This document shows, one piece after another, positions 1 through 8,813 of a DNA stretch of 64,000 nt (its first letter is position 1; each line of letters starts with the position of its first letter). The DNA lies in the NCBI RefSeq assembly GCF_010727605.1, contig NZ_AP022568.1:1488001-1552000 (forward strand). Direction: 5' to 3'. The translations under genes were made by a program, and so were the position numbers. The notes beneath the pieces were generated by a model. The model was not told the origin of the DNA and did not search any database. It saw nothing but the letters and a program-made list of their open reading frames with translations. This DNA comes from Mycobacterium simiae. GTDB lineage: Bacteria > Actinomycetota > Actinomycetes > Mycobacteriales > Mycobacteriaceae.

Positions 1-1
1 G

Positions 2-2800
2 ATCCCAGCACCGGGACTCCCGGCACGGTTACCGTTCTGGCGTGGCGACGACGTGGGCCGGCCCGCGGAACTGGGCGCCGCGCTGGGCGCGTTCACCGGC
101 GAACTGGCCGGCCTGGGTCGCGAAGAGTTCGAACGCCGTTGCGCTGAGCTGGGATTCAATGACTACGCGGCGGATAACCTGTGGGTGTTACTCGACGACC
201 AGCGCAGCGCTACTGGGACCGTGCCCACCGATACCACCTTGGTGGTGGAGCGATTCCGCGACGAGTTGGGCGACTGGCGGGTGATCCTGCACTCCCCGTA
301 CGGCCTGCGCGTGCACGGGCCGCTGGCGTTGGCGGTGGGCCGGCGACTGGCCGAACGCTACGGCATCGACGAGAAGCCGACCGCCTCCGACGACGGCATC
401 GTGGTGCACCTACCCGACACTCTGGACGAAACGCCCAACGGTGCAGAACTTTTCGTTTTCGACGCCGACGAGATCGACCCGATCGTCACCGCCGAAGTGG
501 GCGGCTCGGCATTGTTCGCCTCGCGGTTCCGGGAATGCGCGGCCCGCGCGCTGCTGCTGCCCCGCCGCCACCCCGGGCGCCGCTCGCCACTGTGGCACCA
601 GCGCCAGCGCGCCGCCCAATTGCTGGACGTAGCGCGCAAATATCCGGACTTCCCGATCGTGCTGGAAACGGTCCGGGAATGCCTGCAGGATGTGTACGAC
701 GTGCCCGCCTTGGTCGATCTGATGACCGGCATCGCCAACCGCCGGGTACGGGTGCTCGAGGCCGAGACGGCCAAGCCGTCACCGTTCGCCGCCTCGCTGC
801 TTTTCGGCTACGTCGGCGCGTTCATGTACGAGGGCGACTCACCGCTGGCCGAGCGCCGCGCGGCGGCCCTGTCGCTGGACAGCTCACTGCTGGCCGAGCT
901 GCTGGGCCGGGTGGAACTGCGTGAGCTGCTCGACCCCGACGTAGTGAGCACGACCGGCCGCCAGCTCCAGCATTTGTCCGCCGACCGCGCCGCCCGGGAT
1001 GCCGAGGCCGTCGCCGACCTGCTGCGGCTGCTGGGCCCGCTGACCGAAGACGAGATCGCCGAGCGCGCAGCCACCGCCGACGGCACCGACATCGGCGGCT
1101 GGCTGGAAGGTCTGCGCGCCGCCCGGCGCGCGCTGACCGTCTCGTTCGCCGGCCGCACCTGGTGGGTAGCCATCGAGGACATCGGCCGGCTGCGCGACGG
1201 CGTCGGTGCGCCCGTCCCGCCGGGCGTCCCGGCCACGTTCACCGAGCAGGTGGCCGACCCGCTGGGTGAGCTGCTGGGCCGTTACGCCCGCACCCGCACG
1301 CCGTTCACTACCGCCGAGGCGGCCGCACGGTTCGGTTTGGGGCTGCGGGTCACGGCCGACGTGCTGGCCCGGTTGGCCGGCTCAGCAGGGCCCGGGGCCC
1401 GGCTGGTGCGCGGCGACTTTGTCGCCGTCGAGCCGGCCGGGGTGTCCGGCGGGGTCGGCGGCGAGCAGTGGTGCGACGCCGACGTGCTACGGATCCTGCG
1501 CCGGCGGTCGCTGGCCGCACTGCGCGCCCAGGTCGAGCCGGTGAGCACGGCCGCCTATGGGCGATTCCTGCCGGCGTGGCATCACCTGGGCAGCGCCAGC
1601 GGCCTGGACGGGCTGTTGTCCGTGATCGATCAGCTGGCCGGCGCCCGGATACCGGCGTCGGCGCTCGAGCCGCTGGTGCTGGCACCGCGGGTGCGCGACT
1701 ACTCGCCGGCGATGCTCGACGAGCTGCTGGCGGCCGGGGAAGTCACCTGGTCAGGCGCCGGGTCGATCTCGGGCAGTGACGGCTGGATCGCGTTGCACGC
1801 CAGCGATTCCGCCCCGCTGACCCGCACAGCACCGGACGAAATCGATTTCACCGACGCCCATCGCGCCATCCTGGACACCCTTGCCGGCGGCGGCGCGTAC
1901 TTCTTCCGGCAACTCGCCCCCGGCCTCTCCGAGAGCACACTGAAAGATGCTCTGTGGCAATTGATTTGGGCTGGATGGATCACCGGCGACACCTTCGCCC
2001 CGGTGCGCGCGCTGCTGGCCGGCACCGGCGCGCGCAAGCGTTCGGCCCCCGCGCACCGCACCCGCCGGGCGCCGCGGCTGAGCCGCTACAGCGTCGCGCA
2101 TCCGCAAACCCGGACCAGCGACCCCACCGTGGCCGGCCGCTGGTCGGCACTGCCCGCGCCGGAGCCGGACTCCACCCTGCGTGCCCACTATCAAGCCGAG
2201 TTGCTGCTGAACCGGCACGGCGTGCTGACCCGCGGTGCAGTCGCCGCCGAAAACGTGCCGGGCGGATTCGCCACCCTGTACAAGGTGCTGAGCACCTTCG
2301 AAGAGGCCGGACGATGCCAGCGCGGATACTTCGTCGAATCGCTGGGCGGCGCCCAATTCGCGGTCGCCTCGACCGTCGACCGGCTCCGCGGCTACGGCGA
2401 CGGGATCGATCCGGAGCGGCCCGAATACCGGGCGGTCGTGTTGGCCGCCGCCGACCCGGCGAACCCGTACGGCGCCGCGTTGCCGTGGCCGACATCGGAG
2501 GAAGGCGCACGCCCGGGCCGCAAGGCCGGCGCGCTGGTCGCACTGGTCGACGGCCGGCTGGCGTGGTTCCTGGAACGCGGCGGGCGGACATTGCTCACCT
2601 TCACCGACGACGCGGACGCCCACCACGCCGCCGCCCAGGCGTTGGCCGACCTAGTCACCGCCCGGCGCGTCGAATCGATTCTGGTCGAACGCATCAACGG
2701 CGTGCCGGCGCTGCAACCCGCCGGCGGGACGAGCCCGGTAGCCGTTGCCCTCTCCGAGGCCGGCTTCGCTCGCACACCACGCGGAATGCGGCTGCGATGA
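2..2800 (+). CDS. lhr: Lhr-family ATP-dependent DNA helicase, C-terminal part (5' end outside window)
   Basis: The frame is open from base 2, so the gene enters from the left; 932 residues are present against about 1,510 in mycobacterial Lhr. The N-terminal RecA domains with the Walker motifs are therefore missing. What is seen corresponds to the end of the Lhr core and the long C-terminal domain, which in the M. smegmatis protein is built of winged-helix modules resembling AlkZ. The opening residues (LPARLPFWRGDD) match my recollection of the family. Lhr is a 3'-to-5' translocating helicase of DNA repair. The nei-type glycosylase gene follows after 15 bp on the same strand, as in M. tuberculosis, suggesting a joint repair transcript. 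Confidence 0.93.
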   Translation: MPAPGLPARLPFWRGDDVGRPAELGAALGAFTGELAGLGREEFERRCAELGFNDYAADNLWVLLDDQRSATGTVPTDTTLVVERFRDELGDWRVILHSPYGLRVHGPLALAVGRRLAERYGIDEKPTASDDGIVVHLPDTLDETPNGAELFVFDADEIDPIVTAEVGGSALFASRFRECAARALLLPRRHPGRRSPLWHQRQRAAQLLDVARKYPDFPIVLETVRECLQDVYDVPALVDLMTGIANRRVRVLEAETAKPSPFAASLLFGYVGAFMYEGDSPLAERRAAALSLDSSLLAELLGRVELRELLDPDVVSTTGRQLQHLSADRAARDAEAVADLLRLLGPLTEDEIAERAATADGTDIGGWLEGLRAARRALTVSFAGRTWWVAIEDIGRLRDGVGAPVPPGVPATFTEQVADPLGELLGRYARTRTPFTTAEAAARFGLGLRVTADVLARLAGSAGPGARLVRGDFVAVEPAGVSGGVGGEQWCDADVLRILRRRSLAALRAQVEPVSTAAYGRFLPAWHHLGSASGLDGLLSVIDQLAGARIPASALEPLVLAPRVRDYSPAMLDELLAAGEVTWSGAGSISGSDGWIALHASDSAPLTRTAPDEIDFTDAHRAILDTLAGGGAYFFRQLAPGLSESTLKDALWQLIWAGWITGDTFAPVRALLAGTGARKRSAPAHRTRRAPRLSRYSVAHPQTRTSDPTVAGRWSALPAPEPDSTLRAHYQAELLLNRHGVLTRGAVAAENVPGGFATLYKVLSTFEEAGRCQRGYFVESLGGAQFAVASTVDRLRGYGDGIDPERPEYRAVVLAAADPANPYGAALPWPTSEEGARPGRKAGALVALVDGRLAWFLERGGRTLLTFTDDADAHHAAAQALADLVTARRVESILVERINGVPALQPAGGTSPVAVALSEAGFARTPRGMRLR

Positions 2801-2815
2801 CCACGGCGAAGCACC

Positions 2816-3571
2816 ATGCCCGAGGGTGACACGGTCTGGCACACCGCGGCGGTACTGCGCAAGCATCTGTGCGGGCAGACCCTGACCCGCTGCGACATCC
2901 GGGTACCGCAGTTCGCCACCGTCGACCTCACCGGCCACGTCGTCGACGAGGTGCTCAGCCGCGGCAAGCACCTGTTCATCCGAGTGGGCCAGGCCAGCAT
3001 TCACTCGCACCTGAAGATGGACGGCAGCTGGCGGGTCGGGAATCGGCCGGCACGGGTGGATCACCGGGCTCGCATCATCTTGGAAGCCAACGATATTGGC
3101 GCCGTTGGCATCGACCTAGCCGTACTGGAGGTGCTCGACCGCGAACACGACGGCCAGGCCGTCGCACACCTGGGGCCGGACCTGCTCGGGCCCGACTGGA
3201 ACGCCGAGCTGGCCGCGGCCAACCTGACCGCACAACCGGACCGGCCGCTTGCCCAAGCTCTGCTCGACCAGCGCGTGCTGGCCGGCGTGGGCAATGTTTA
3301 CTGCAACGAATTGTGCTTCATCGCAGGGCATCTGCCCACCGCGCCGGTCAGCGCGGTCGCCAACCCTCGGCGTCTGGTCGCCCGGGCCCGGGATATGCTG
3401 TGGGCCAACCGTTTTCGCTGGAATCGCTGCACCACCGGCGACACCCGCCCGGGTCAGCAGCTGTGGGTCTATGGCCGGGCCGGACAGGCGTGCCGTCGCT
3501 GCGGCGCCCGCATCGTCGTCGACGACACCGGCCAACGGATCGCCTACTGGTGCCCGTCGTGTCAGCGCTGA
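2816..3571 (+). CDS. nei: Endonuclease VIII-type DNA glycosylase (Nei2)
   Basis: 251-residue Fpg/Nei-family base-excision enzyme that removes oxidised bases and nicks the abasic site. It begins MPEGDTVW: after removal of Met, Pro2 is the catalytic imine-forming residue and Glu3 the acid, as the family requires. The C-terminus carries a four-cysteine zinc finger (Cys226, Cys229, Cys246, Cys249) that binds DNA. The ATG lies 15 bp after the lhr stop, so co-transcription with lhr is likely. It converges with lpqC with 6 bp between stop codons. Length agrees with the M. tuberculosis Rv3297 protein (about 255 residues). Confidence 0.93.
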   Translation: MPEGDTVWHTAAVLRKHLCGQTLTRCDIRVPQFATVDLTGHVVDEVLSRGKHLFIRVGQASIHSHLKMDGSWRVGNRPARVDHRARIILEANDIGAVGIDLAVLEVLDREHDGQAVAHLGPDLLGPDWNAELAAANLTAQPDRPLAQALLDQRVLAGVGNVYCNELCFIAGHLPTAPVSAVANPRRLVARARDMLWANRFRWNRCTTGDTRPGQQLWVYGRAGQACRRCGARIVVDDTGQRIAYWCPSCQR

Positions 3572-3577
3572 AGTGGG

Positions 3578-4495
3578 CTAGTCGCGGCCGTGCGCCAGGA
3601 AAAACTGCGCAATCGCTTCCGAGCCGTCCAGCGCGCGGGTCGTCGGTCCGATGACCTGTTTCGGCAGATACTGCTTCCCGCCCGGCCAGGTGTGCCCACC
3701 CTTGTCGATCTGATAGAAAACCACCTCGGTGCCTGCCGCGCACCCCGTCGAATCGAACCGGTGCACGACAGTGCCGTCCCCGACATTAGGCAACACCGTT
3801 GCGATCGGGTCACCCTGGCACCCGTCGGCCGACCGCCACTTCGCCACCATGGCTTCGACCGAGATCGAGTGACTCAGCCCGCCGCGACCCCGGACGTCCC
3901 CGCCGTTGAAGTGCACCAACGGGTCGGCGGTCCCGTGCGCCTCCCACACCGAAACCGGCTGGGAGGGATTGCATGTCACACCCACCCCCAACGTGCCGGC
4001 CACCGGTGCGATCGCGGAGAAAACATCAGCGCGATCACAAGCCAGCCGGTTGGACATGAAGCCGCCGTTGGACATTCCCGTCACATAGACGTGGCCCGGC
4101 GCGATGTTGTAGTCGTTGCGCAGCTTTTCGGCCAGGCCAGCCAAAAATCCGACATCGTCAATGTGCCGGCGATCCGCGGGTGACGCGCCACGCCCGTCCG
4201 CCCAGCTCTTGTCGTACCCGTCCGGATAAACGACCAGCAGGTTGTGGTTGTCGGCGACGGAGTCGAAGTCGGTCAAACCGCGCTGCCCCTTACCACTGCC
4301 GCCGCCCCCGTGCAGGCTGAGCACCAAGCCGATCGGATCGCCGGGTGGCACATGGACCACGAAAGTCCGATCTATGCCGCCGGAACGGAACGTCCCCGGC
4401 AAATCGCGAGGCGCGGCCGCCGACACATGCTGCACGCCGCAGCCGGCAAGACAGATCGCCAGCAGAGCCGGCAACAACCATCTCGGGTACGGCAT
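3578..4495 (-). CDS. lpqC: LpqC-like lipoprotein esterase (PHB-depolymerase family)
   Basis: 305 residues. The N-terminus is a lipoprotein signal peptide with lipobox L16-A17-G18-C19, so the mature protein should be acylated on Cys19 and anchored outside the membrane. The serine-hydrolase elbow GMSNGG places the nucleophile near Ser142; an early HGGGG oxyanion motif and a late GGHTWPGG histidine motif fit the esterase/PHB depolymerase (CE1) fold. Start: ATG at 4495 is preceded by TAATTT with seven-base spacing, the layout of a leaderless mycobacterial promoter; a GTG at 4501 is the alternative. Orthologue of Rv3298c by sequence and position. The natural substrate is not evident. Confidence 0.88.
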   Translation of the reverse strand: MPYPRWLLPALLAICLAGCGVQHVSAAAPRDLPGTFRSGGIDRTFVVHVPPGDPIGLVLSLHGGGGSGKGQRGLTDFDSVADNHNLLVVYPDGYDKSWADGRGASPADRRHIDDVGFLAGLAEKLRNDYNIAPGHVYVTGMSNGGFMSNRLACDRADVFSAIAPVAGTLGVGVTCNPSQPVSVWEAHGTADPLVHFNGGDVRGRGGLSHSISVEAMVAKWRSADGCQGDPIATVLPNVGDGTVVHRFDSTGCAAGTEVVFYQIDKGGHTWPGGKQYLPKQVIGPTTRALDGSEAIAQFFLAHGRD

Positions 4496-4501
4496 GGGCA
4501 C

Positions 4502-4507
4502 AAATTA
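4502..4507 (-). promoter_or_regulatory. -10 box of lpqC (leaderless)
   Basis: TAATTT on the minus strand; transcription starting seven bases on would coincide with the lpqC ATG at 4495. Confidence 0.5.
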
Positions 4508-4625
4508 CCTACTGCGCCGACGGATCGGTCGGGACGGGCCACCCATACCCGAGGTGGCGCTGAAAACCAACGTGTTCATCCGTTCTTCAGATTCGTTCGC
4601 GTTGGCAACTATCGCGTGATGCGAG

Positions 4626-5009
4626 ATGATTAGACGCGTGAAAATTGGCAAGTCCGGCACCCTCAACATGCCGTCGGGCACTCGAATTGTCGTGGCGATC
4701 GCCGCGTCGCTTGGTGCGCTCGGAGCAGGGTTGGCTCCTGCCGCGCACGCGGATGCCAACGACGACAAATTCATTCAGCTGCTGATCTCCGACGGCATCA
4801 CCCACGATTCGGTCCCTGCCGCGATCAGTGCAGCGAAAAAGGTGTGTGAGTACCTCCAACAAGGCATGTCGCCGAACGAAGTGGTCGTCGACGTGATGAA
4901 CAGCAGCAGCCTGCCCGACTACGACGCCGGCTTTTTCGTCGGCGCGGCGATCCGGTCCTACTGCCCGAAATACATGCCGCCCGCGCAGGATCTGAAGCCG
5001 CAGGCATAG
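4626..5009 (+). CDS. Secreted DUF732 protein
   Basis: 127 residues. A basic N-terminus is followed by a hydrophobic segment (about 20-37) and an AHA-D signal-peptidase I site near residue 42, so the protein should be exported. The mature part has the DUF732 layout: acidic start (DANDDKF), a helix with Cys74, a QGMSPNEV-like turn, and Cys113 in an SYCP motif; the two cysteines probably form a disulfide. DUF732 proteins are common small secreted mycobacterial proteins of unknown function. The first ATG was taken; a GTG at 4638 would only trim the basic N-region. A second member of the family lies at 60229. Confidence 0.85.
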   Translation: MIRRVKIGKSGTLNMPSGTRIVVAIAASLGALGAGLAPAAHADANDDKFIQLLISDGITHDSVPAAISAAKKVCEYLQQGMSPNEVVVDVMNSSSLPDYDAGFFVGAAIRSYCPKYMPPAQDLKPQA

Positions 5010-5087
5010 TCGTCGGCAAGTTGTGATCTTTTTAGCCTCCGCCTGAGTGTAAAGTTGAACGCCAGGTGAACAAACGGAGGCTTGTAA

Positions 5088-5282
5088 ATGATCGCGAAAA
5101 TAACTATCAGTGGCGTCGTCCTTTTCGCTGCCACGGTCGGGCTTGCAGCGCCGGCGAGCGCCAACCCGTTGTTTGACCAGTTTTCGTGTACCTGCGGGGC
5201 CCCGCCCCAACTTGCCAACTCCACATCGGCGGATCGAATCGCCCAAGGCATCCTGGACGCCGAAACCCGGCAGCTGCCATAA
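5088..5282 (+). CDS. Small secreted cysteine-containing protein, function unknown
   Basis: 64 residues preceded by an excellent Shine-Dalgarno (ACGGAGG, about eight bases before the ATG). The sequence is a signal peptide (hydrophobic residues about 5-20, cleavage after ASA near residue 24) followed by a mature peptide of only about 40 residues with a CTC cysteine pair. The codon use and ribosome site argue for a real gene. I recognise no family beyond the many short exported mycobacterial peptides. It sits between the DUF732 gene and a convergent MBL-fold hydrolase gene. Confidence 0.65.
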   Translation: MIAKITISGVVLFAATVGLAAPASANPLFDQFSCTCGAPPQLANSTSADRIAQGILDAETRQLP

Positions 5283-5308
5283 CGACCGCCGCCGGCTGCC
5301 CGGCCGCG

Positions 5309-6115
5309 TCACAGAGTTATCGCTGCGCCGCGGCGCAGCTCGATGACGCGGTCGGCCAACCCGCGCTCCGCCATCTCCCGGACGAAGTCCGCCAGGGGTG
5401 AGGCGAACACGCCGTAGTCGTCGAAGTGGACCGGAATGACCTTCGGCAGCGTGAGCATTGCCGCCAGCTCGGCGCCTTGGCGACCATCCATGGTGACGGT
5501 CAGGCCCCAGGGTAGGTGCCGGCCGGCGGGCAGTCGGGTTCCGCCCAGGTGTAGCAGGCCGGCGTCGATCGAATGGAAATGCGCCGGAATGGCTTTGAGC
5601 TCGTCGATCAACAACGTGTCACCGGATATGTAGAGCCGTCGCCGCGTTGCGCCGTCGACGGAAGCAAATTCCAGCATCGTACCCATCACCGGCGGGAGCA
5701 GCCGGTGACCCCAGACGGGCGCGTGCCGGCCCGGCATCGAGGTGATCGTCACGGAGACGCCGCCGTTGCCGACGCTGTGCTGCTGCCACGTCGAAAGACC
5801 TTGTGCACCAGCGAATCCGCGGTGGCGCAGCCTTTTGGCGGCGTGTGGTGTGGTGATGATCGGCAGGCTATGGTCCAGCCGTTTCTGGCTGACCCGGTCC
5901 CAGTGGTCGCCATGTAGGTGCGACAACACGACCGCGTCGATCGGCGGCAGTTCGTCGATGCTCAACGCCGGTTCCTTCAAGCGTTTGGACACCAGGCCGT
6001 AGCCGAGGTACGCGTGCTGGCCGCGATGCAGGAAGTTGGGGTCGGTCAACAGAGTCAGTCCGCCCGCACCGATCAGCGTGGTCGCGTTGCCGACGAACGT
6101 CACGGTGATGTCCAC
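5309..6115 (-). CDS. MBL-fold metal-dependent hydrolase
   Basis: 268-residue metallo-beta-lactamase-fold protein of the UlaG/lactonase-like type. The metal-binding motif HLHGDHWD gives His66, His68, Asp70 and His71, and there are further ligands in the MPGRHAP (His), ISGDTL (Asp) and VIPVHFDD (His) segments, so a two-metal centre looks intact. No signal peptide; probably cytoplasmic. Substrate cannot be predicted. Start GTG at 6115, 36 bp after the upstream pseudouridine synthase gene on the same strand, so it may be the last gene of the glpD2-rluA transcript. This position in M. tuberculosis holds other genes (atsB, phoY1), from memory. Confidence 0.82.
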   Translation of the reverse strand: MDITVTFVGNATTLIGAGGLTLLTDPNFLHRGQHAYLGYGLVSKRLKEPALSIDELPPIDAVVLSHLHGDHWDRVSQKRLDHSLPIITTPHAAKRLRHRGFAGAQGLSTWQQHSVGNGGVSVTITSMPGRHAPVWGHRLLPPVMGTMLEFASVDGATRRRLYISGDTLLIDELKAIPAHFHSIDAGLLHLGGTRLPAGRHLPWGLTVTMDGRQGAELAAMLTLPKVIPVHFDDYGVFASPLADFVREMAERGLADRVIELRRGAAITL

Positions 6116-6151
6116 CGCGTCGGCTTACCCGGGCCCGGCGCAGCCAAACAG

Positions 6152-7012
6152 CTACGGCACGTCGCGCCCGCTGACGAAGTCGCGGCACGACCCGGTCAGC
6201 GGGTCGACGAACTCGATTCGTTGAGCCAGCAACCGCAGCGGAGTGCTGAAGTCGTCGGCGGGGATGTCGATCACGTTGGGATACAACGGATCACCGATGA
6301 TTGACAACCCAAGCGACGCCATGTGCAGGCGCAGTTGGTGGGTTCGCCCGGTGCGCGGCGTCAACCGGTAAAGGCCGTCGGCCGACAACAGCTCGACCAG
6401 CGTCTGCGCGTTCGGGAGACCGGGCTCGGTGACCGCCTGCAGCTGGCCGCGGCGTTTGACGATGCGGTTGCGGATAACCCGCGGCAGCGCCACGAACGGG
6501 TCGACGGCAGCCCGGGCCAGGTAGGTCTTACGCACTAGACCGCGCGCGAACAGGCTTTGGTAGGCGCCGCGCACCTCGCGCCGGGTGGTGAACAGCAGCA
6601 CCCCGGCCGTCAGCCGGTCGAGCCGGTGCGCCGGACTCAGCTCCGGCAACTCCAGCTCGCGGCGCAGCCGCACCAGTGCGGTCTGCGCGACGTGCCTGCC
6701 GCGCGGCATGGTGGCCAAAAAGTGCGGCTTGTCCACGACCACGATGTCGTCGTCGCGATACAGCACCGGCATCACCCCGGGGACGGGCACCTCGTCGGGT
6801 AGGTCGCGGTACAGGTAGACGCTGGAACCGGCTGGCAATACCGTCTTTTCGTCGATTACCGCGCCGTCGGCATCAACCACCTCCCCGGCCAGCACCCGGT
6901 CCCGGGCTGGCTCGCCGAACCGGGCGGCGAGCTCGGCCAGCACTACCCCGCCGCGCAGCCGTACCCGCGCGGGCCCCAAGCCGTCACGCACCGGGAGCGG
7001 CGCGGCTCTCAA
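6152..7012 (-). CDS. RluA-family RNA pseudouridine synthase
   Basis: 286 residues with the RluA signature HRLDRLTAG, Asp132 being the catalytic aspartate that attacks uridine; the later GRTHQLRLH and IIGDPLYP motifs are also present. It should isomerise specific uridines in rRNA or tRNA; which ones is not visible. The N-terminus (residues 15-70) resembles the S4-like/RluA N-domain. The start is TTG, overlapping the glpD2 stop as TTGA, so translation is probably coupled to glpD2. Orthologue of Rv3300c by sequence. Confidence 0.85.
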   Translation of the reverse strand: MRAAPLPVRDGLGPARVRLRGGVVLAELAARFGEPARDRVLAGEVVDADGAVIDEKTVLPAGSSVYLYRDLPDEVPVPGVMPVLYRDDDIVVVDKPHFLATMPRGRHVAQTALVRLRRELELPELSPAHRLDRLTAGVLLFTTRREVRGAYQSLFARGLVRKTYLARAAVDPFVALPRVIRNRIVKRRGQLQAVTEPGLPNAQTLVELLSADGLYRLTPRTGRTHQLRLHMASLGLSIIGDPLYPNVIDIPADDFSTPLRLLAQRIEFVDPLTGSCRDFVSGRDVP

Positions 7013-8733
7013 TTGAGCGGGACCGGCTCGAGGATCTCGGCCCGCGCTTCGGGCGCGCTGGCCCGCAATTCGTCGGCCGACACATCGTCGGGCTGCGCCT
7101 GCGACAGGATCTCGGCCTCCACCCGCGCCGTGTAGTTGGCGACCTCACGCTGCACATCCGTAGCGCTCCAGCCCAGCACCGGCGCCACGATGTCGGCCAC
7201 CTCCCGAGCGCAGTCGACGCCGCGGTGCGAGTACTCGATCGAGATGCGCATCCGGCGGGCCAGGATGTCCTCGAGATGCAGCGCCCCCTCGGCGGTGACG
7301 GCGTAGAGGGCTTCCACCTTCAGGTATCCGGGCGCCTCGGTGATCGGGGTGAGCAGTTCGGGACGGTCGGCGGCCAGAGCCAGCACGTCGTCCATCAACG
7401 AGCCGTAGCGGTCCAGCAGATGGCGCACCCGGTACGGATGCAGGCCCACCAGCTCGCCGACGTGTTCGACCTGATTGATCAGGGCGAAGTACCCCTCGGC
7501 GCCCAGCAAGCCGACCTTCTCGGTGATCGACGGCGCGACCCGGGCCGGCACGAACTGAGCGGCGGTGTCGATCGCGTCGGCGGCCATCACCCGATAGGTG
7601 GTGTACTTGCCGCCGGCAATGGCCACCAGGCCGGGCGCGGGCACCGCGACCGCGTGCTCCCGGGACAACTTCGAGGTCTCTTCGCTCTCCCCGGCCAGCA
7701 GCGGTCGCAGTCCCGCGTACACGCCGTCGATGTCGGCGTGCGTAAGCGGCGTTGCCAGCACGGTATTCACGGTGCCGAGGATGTAGTCGATGTCGGCCTT
7801 GGTGGCGGCCGGGTGCGCCAGGTCGAGATTCCAGTCGGTATCGGTGGTGCCGATGATCCAGTGGCCACCCCACGGGATCACGAACATCACCGACTTCTCG
7901 GTGCGCAGGATGATGGCCACGTCGCTGACGATCCGATCCCGCGGCACCACCACGTGCACGCCCTTGGAAGCGCGCACCTGAAACCGCCCGCGTTGCTTGG
8001 ACAATGCCTGGATCTCGTCGGTCCACACCCCGGTCGCGTTGACCACGACGTGACCGCGGACCTCGGCGACCGAGCCGTCCTCGGAATCACGGACCCGAAC
8101 CCCGATCACCCGGTCCCCCTCGCGCAACAGCGCAACCACTTGGGTCGAACACCGCACCACCGCCCCGTAGTGCGCCGCGGTGCGCGCAACGGTCATCGTG
8201 TGCCGGGCGTCGTCGACGACGGTGTCGTAGTAGCGGATGCCCCCGATCAAGGACGATCGTTTTAACCCAGGACTTAGTCGTAATGCGCCGGCGCGCGTCA
8301 AATGCTTTTGCGCGGGAACCGATTTCGCGCCGCCCAGGCTGTCGTAAAGGAAAATGCCCGCCGCGGTGTACGGACGCTCCCACCACCGATGCGTCAGCGG
8401 GAACAGAAACGGCAGCGGCTTGACCAGATGCGGCGCCAACGTAGTCAGTGAGAGTTCGCGCTCGTAGAGCGCCTCGCGCACCAACCCGAACTCCAGCTGT
8501 TCGAGGTAGCGCAGCCCACCGTGGAACATCTTCGACGACCGGCTGGAGGTACCCGAGGCCAGATCGCGCGCCTCGACCTGCGCGACCTTGAGCCCGCGGG
8601 TGGCGGCATCCAGCGCGCAGCCGGAACCGACCACACCGCCGCCGATCACGACAACGTCGAACTGCTCAGATCCGAGCCGCTCCCAGGCGGCCGCGCGCTG
8701 CTGCGGTCCCAACGTGGACAACGGGTCAGTCAC
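7009..8733 (-). CDS. glpD2: Glycerol-3-phosphate dehydrogenase
   Basis: 574 residues. FAD-dependent GlpD that oxidises sn-glycerol-3-phosphate to dihydroxyacetone phosphate and feeds electrons to menaquinone at the membrane. The FAD dinucleotide loop GGGVVGSG is at residues 31-38, followed by the GTSSRSSKMFHGGLRYLE signature of the family and the C-terminal GlpD domain. Start: GTG at 8733 has AGGAG nine bases upstream; an in-frame ATG at 8781 would add 16 residues without a ribosome site. Coupled to the downstream pseudouridine synthase through a TTGA overlap. Confidence 0.93.
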   Translation of the reverse strand: MTDPLSTLGPQQRAAAWERLGSEQFDVVVIGGGVVGSGCALDAATRGLKVAQVEARDLASGTSSRSSKMFHGGLRYLEQLEFGLVREALYERELSLTTLAPHLVKPLPFLFPLTHRWWERPYTAAGIFLYDSLGGAKSVPAQKHLTRAGALRLSPGLKRSSLIGGIRYYDTVVDDARHTMTVARTAAHYGAVVRCSTQVVALLREGDRVIGVRVRDSEDGSVAEVRGHVVVNATGVWTDEIQALSKQRGRFQVRASKGVHVVVPRDRIVSDVAIILRTEKSVMFVIPWGGHWIIGTTDTDWNLDLAHPAATKADIDYILGTVNTVLATPLTHADIDGVYAGLRPLLAGESEETSKLSREHAVAVPAPGLVAIAGGKYTTYRVMAADAIDTAAQFVPARVAPSITEKVGLLGAEGYFALINQVEHVGELVGLHPYRVRHLLDRYGSLMDDVLALAADRPELLTPITEAPGYLKVEALYAVTAEGALHLEDILARRMRISIEYSHRGVDCAREVADIVAPVLGWSATDVQREVANYTARVEAEILSQAQPDDVSADELRASAPEARAEILEPVPLN

Positions 8734-8813
8734 GGCAACGGGCTCCTGTCGGTTACTCGTCAGTAGGCGGGGCACCACCAAGGCTAGTTCGTCGGACGGC
8801 GGACGGCCTGTCC

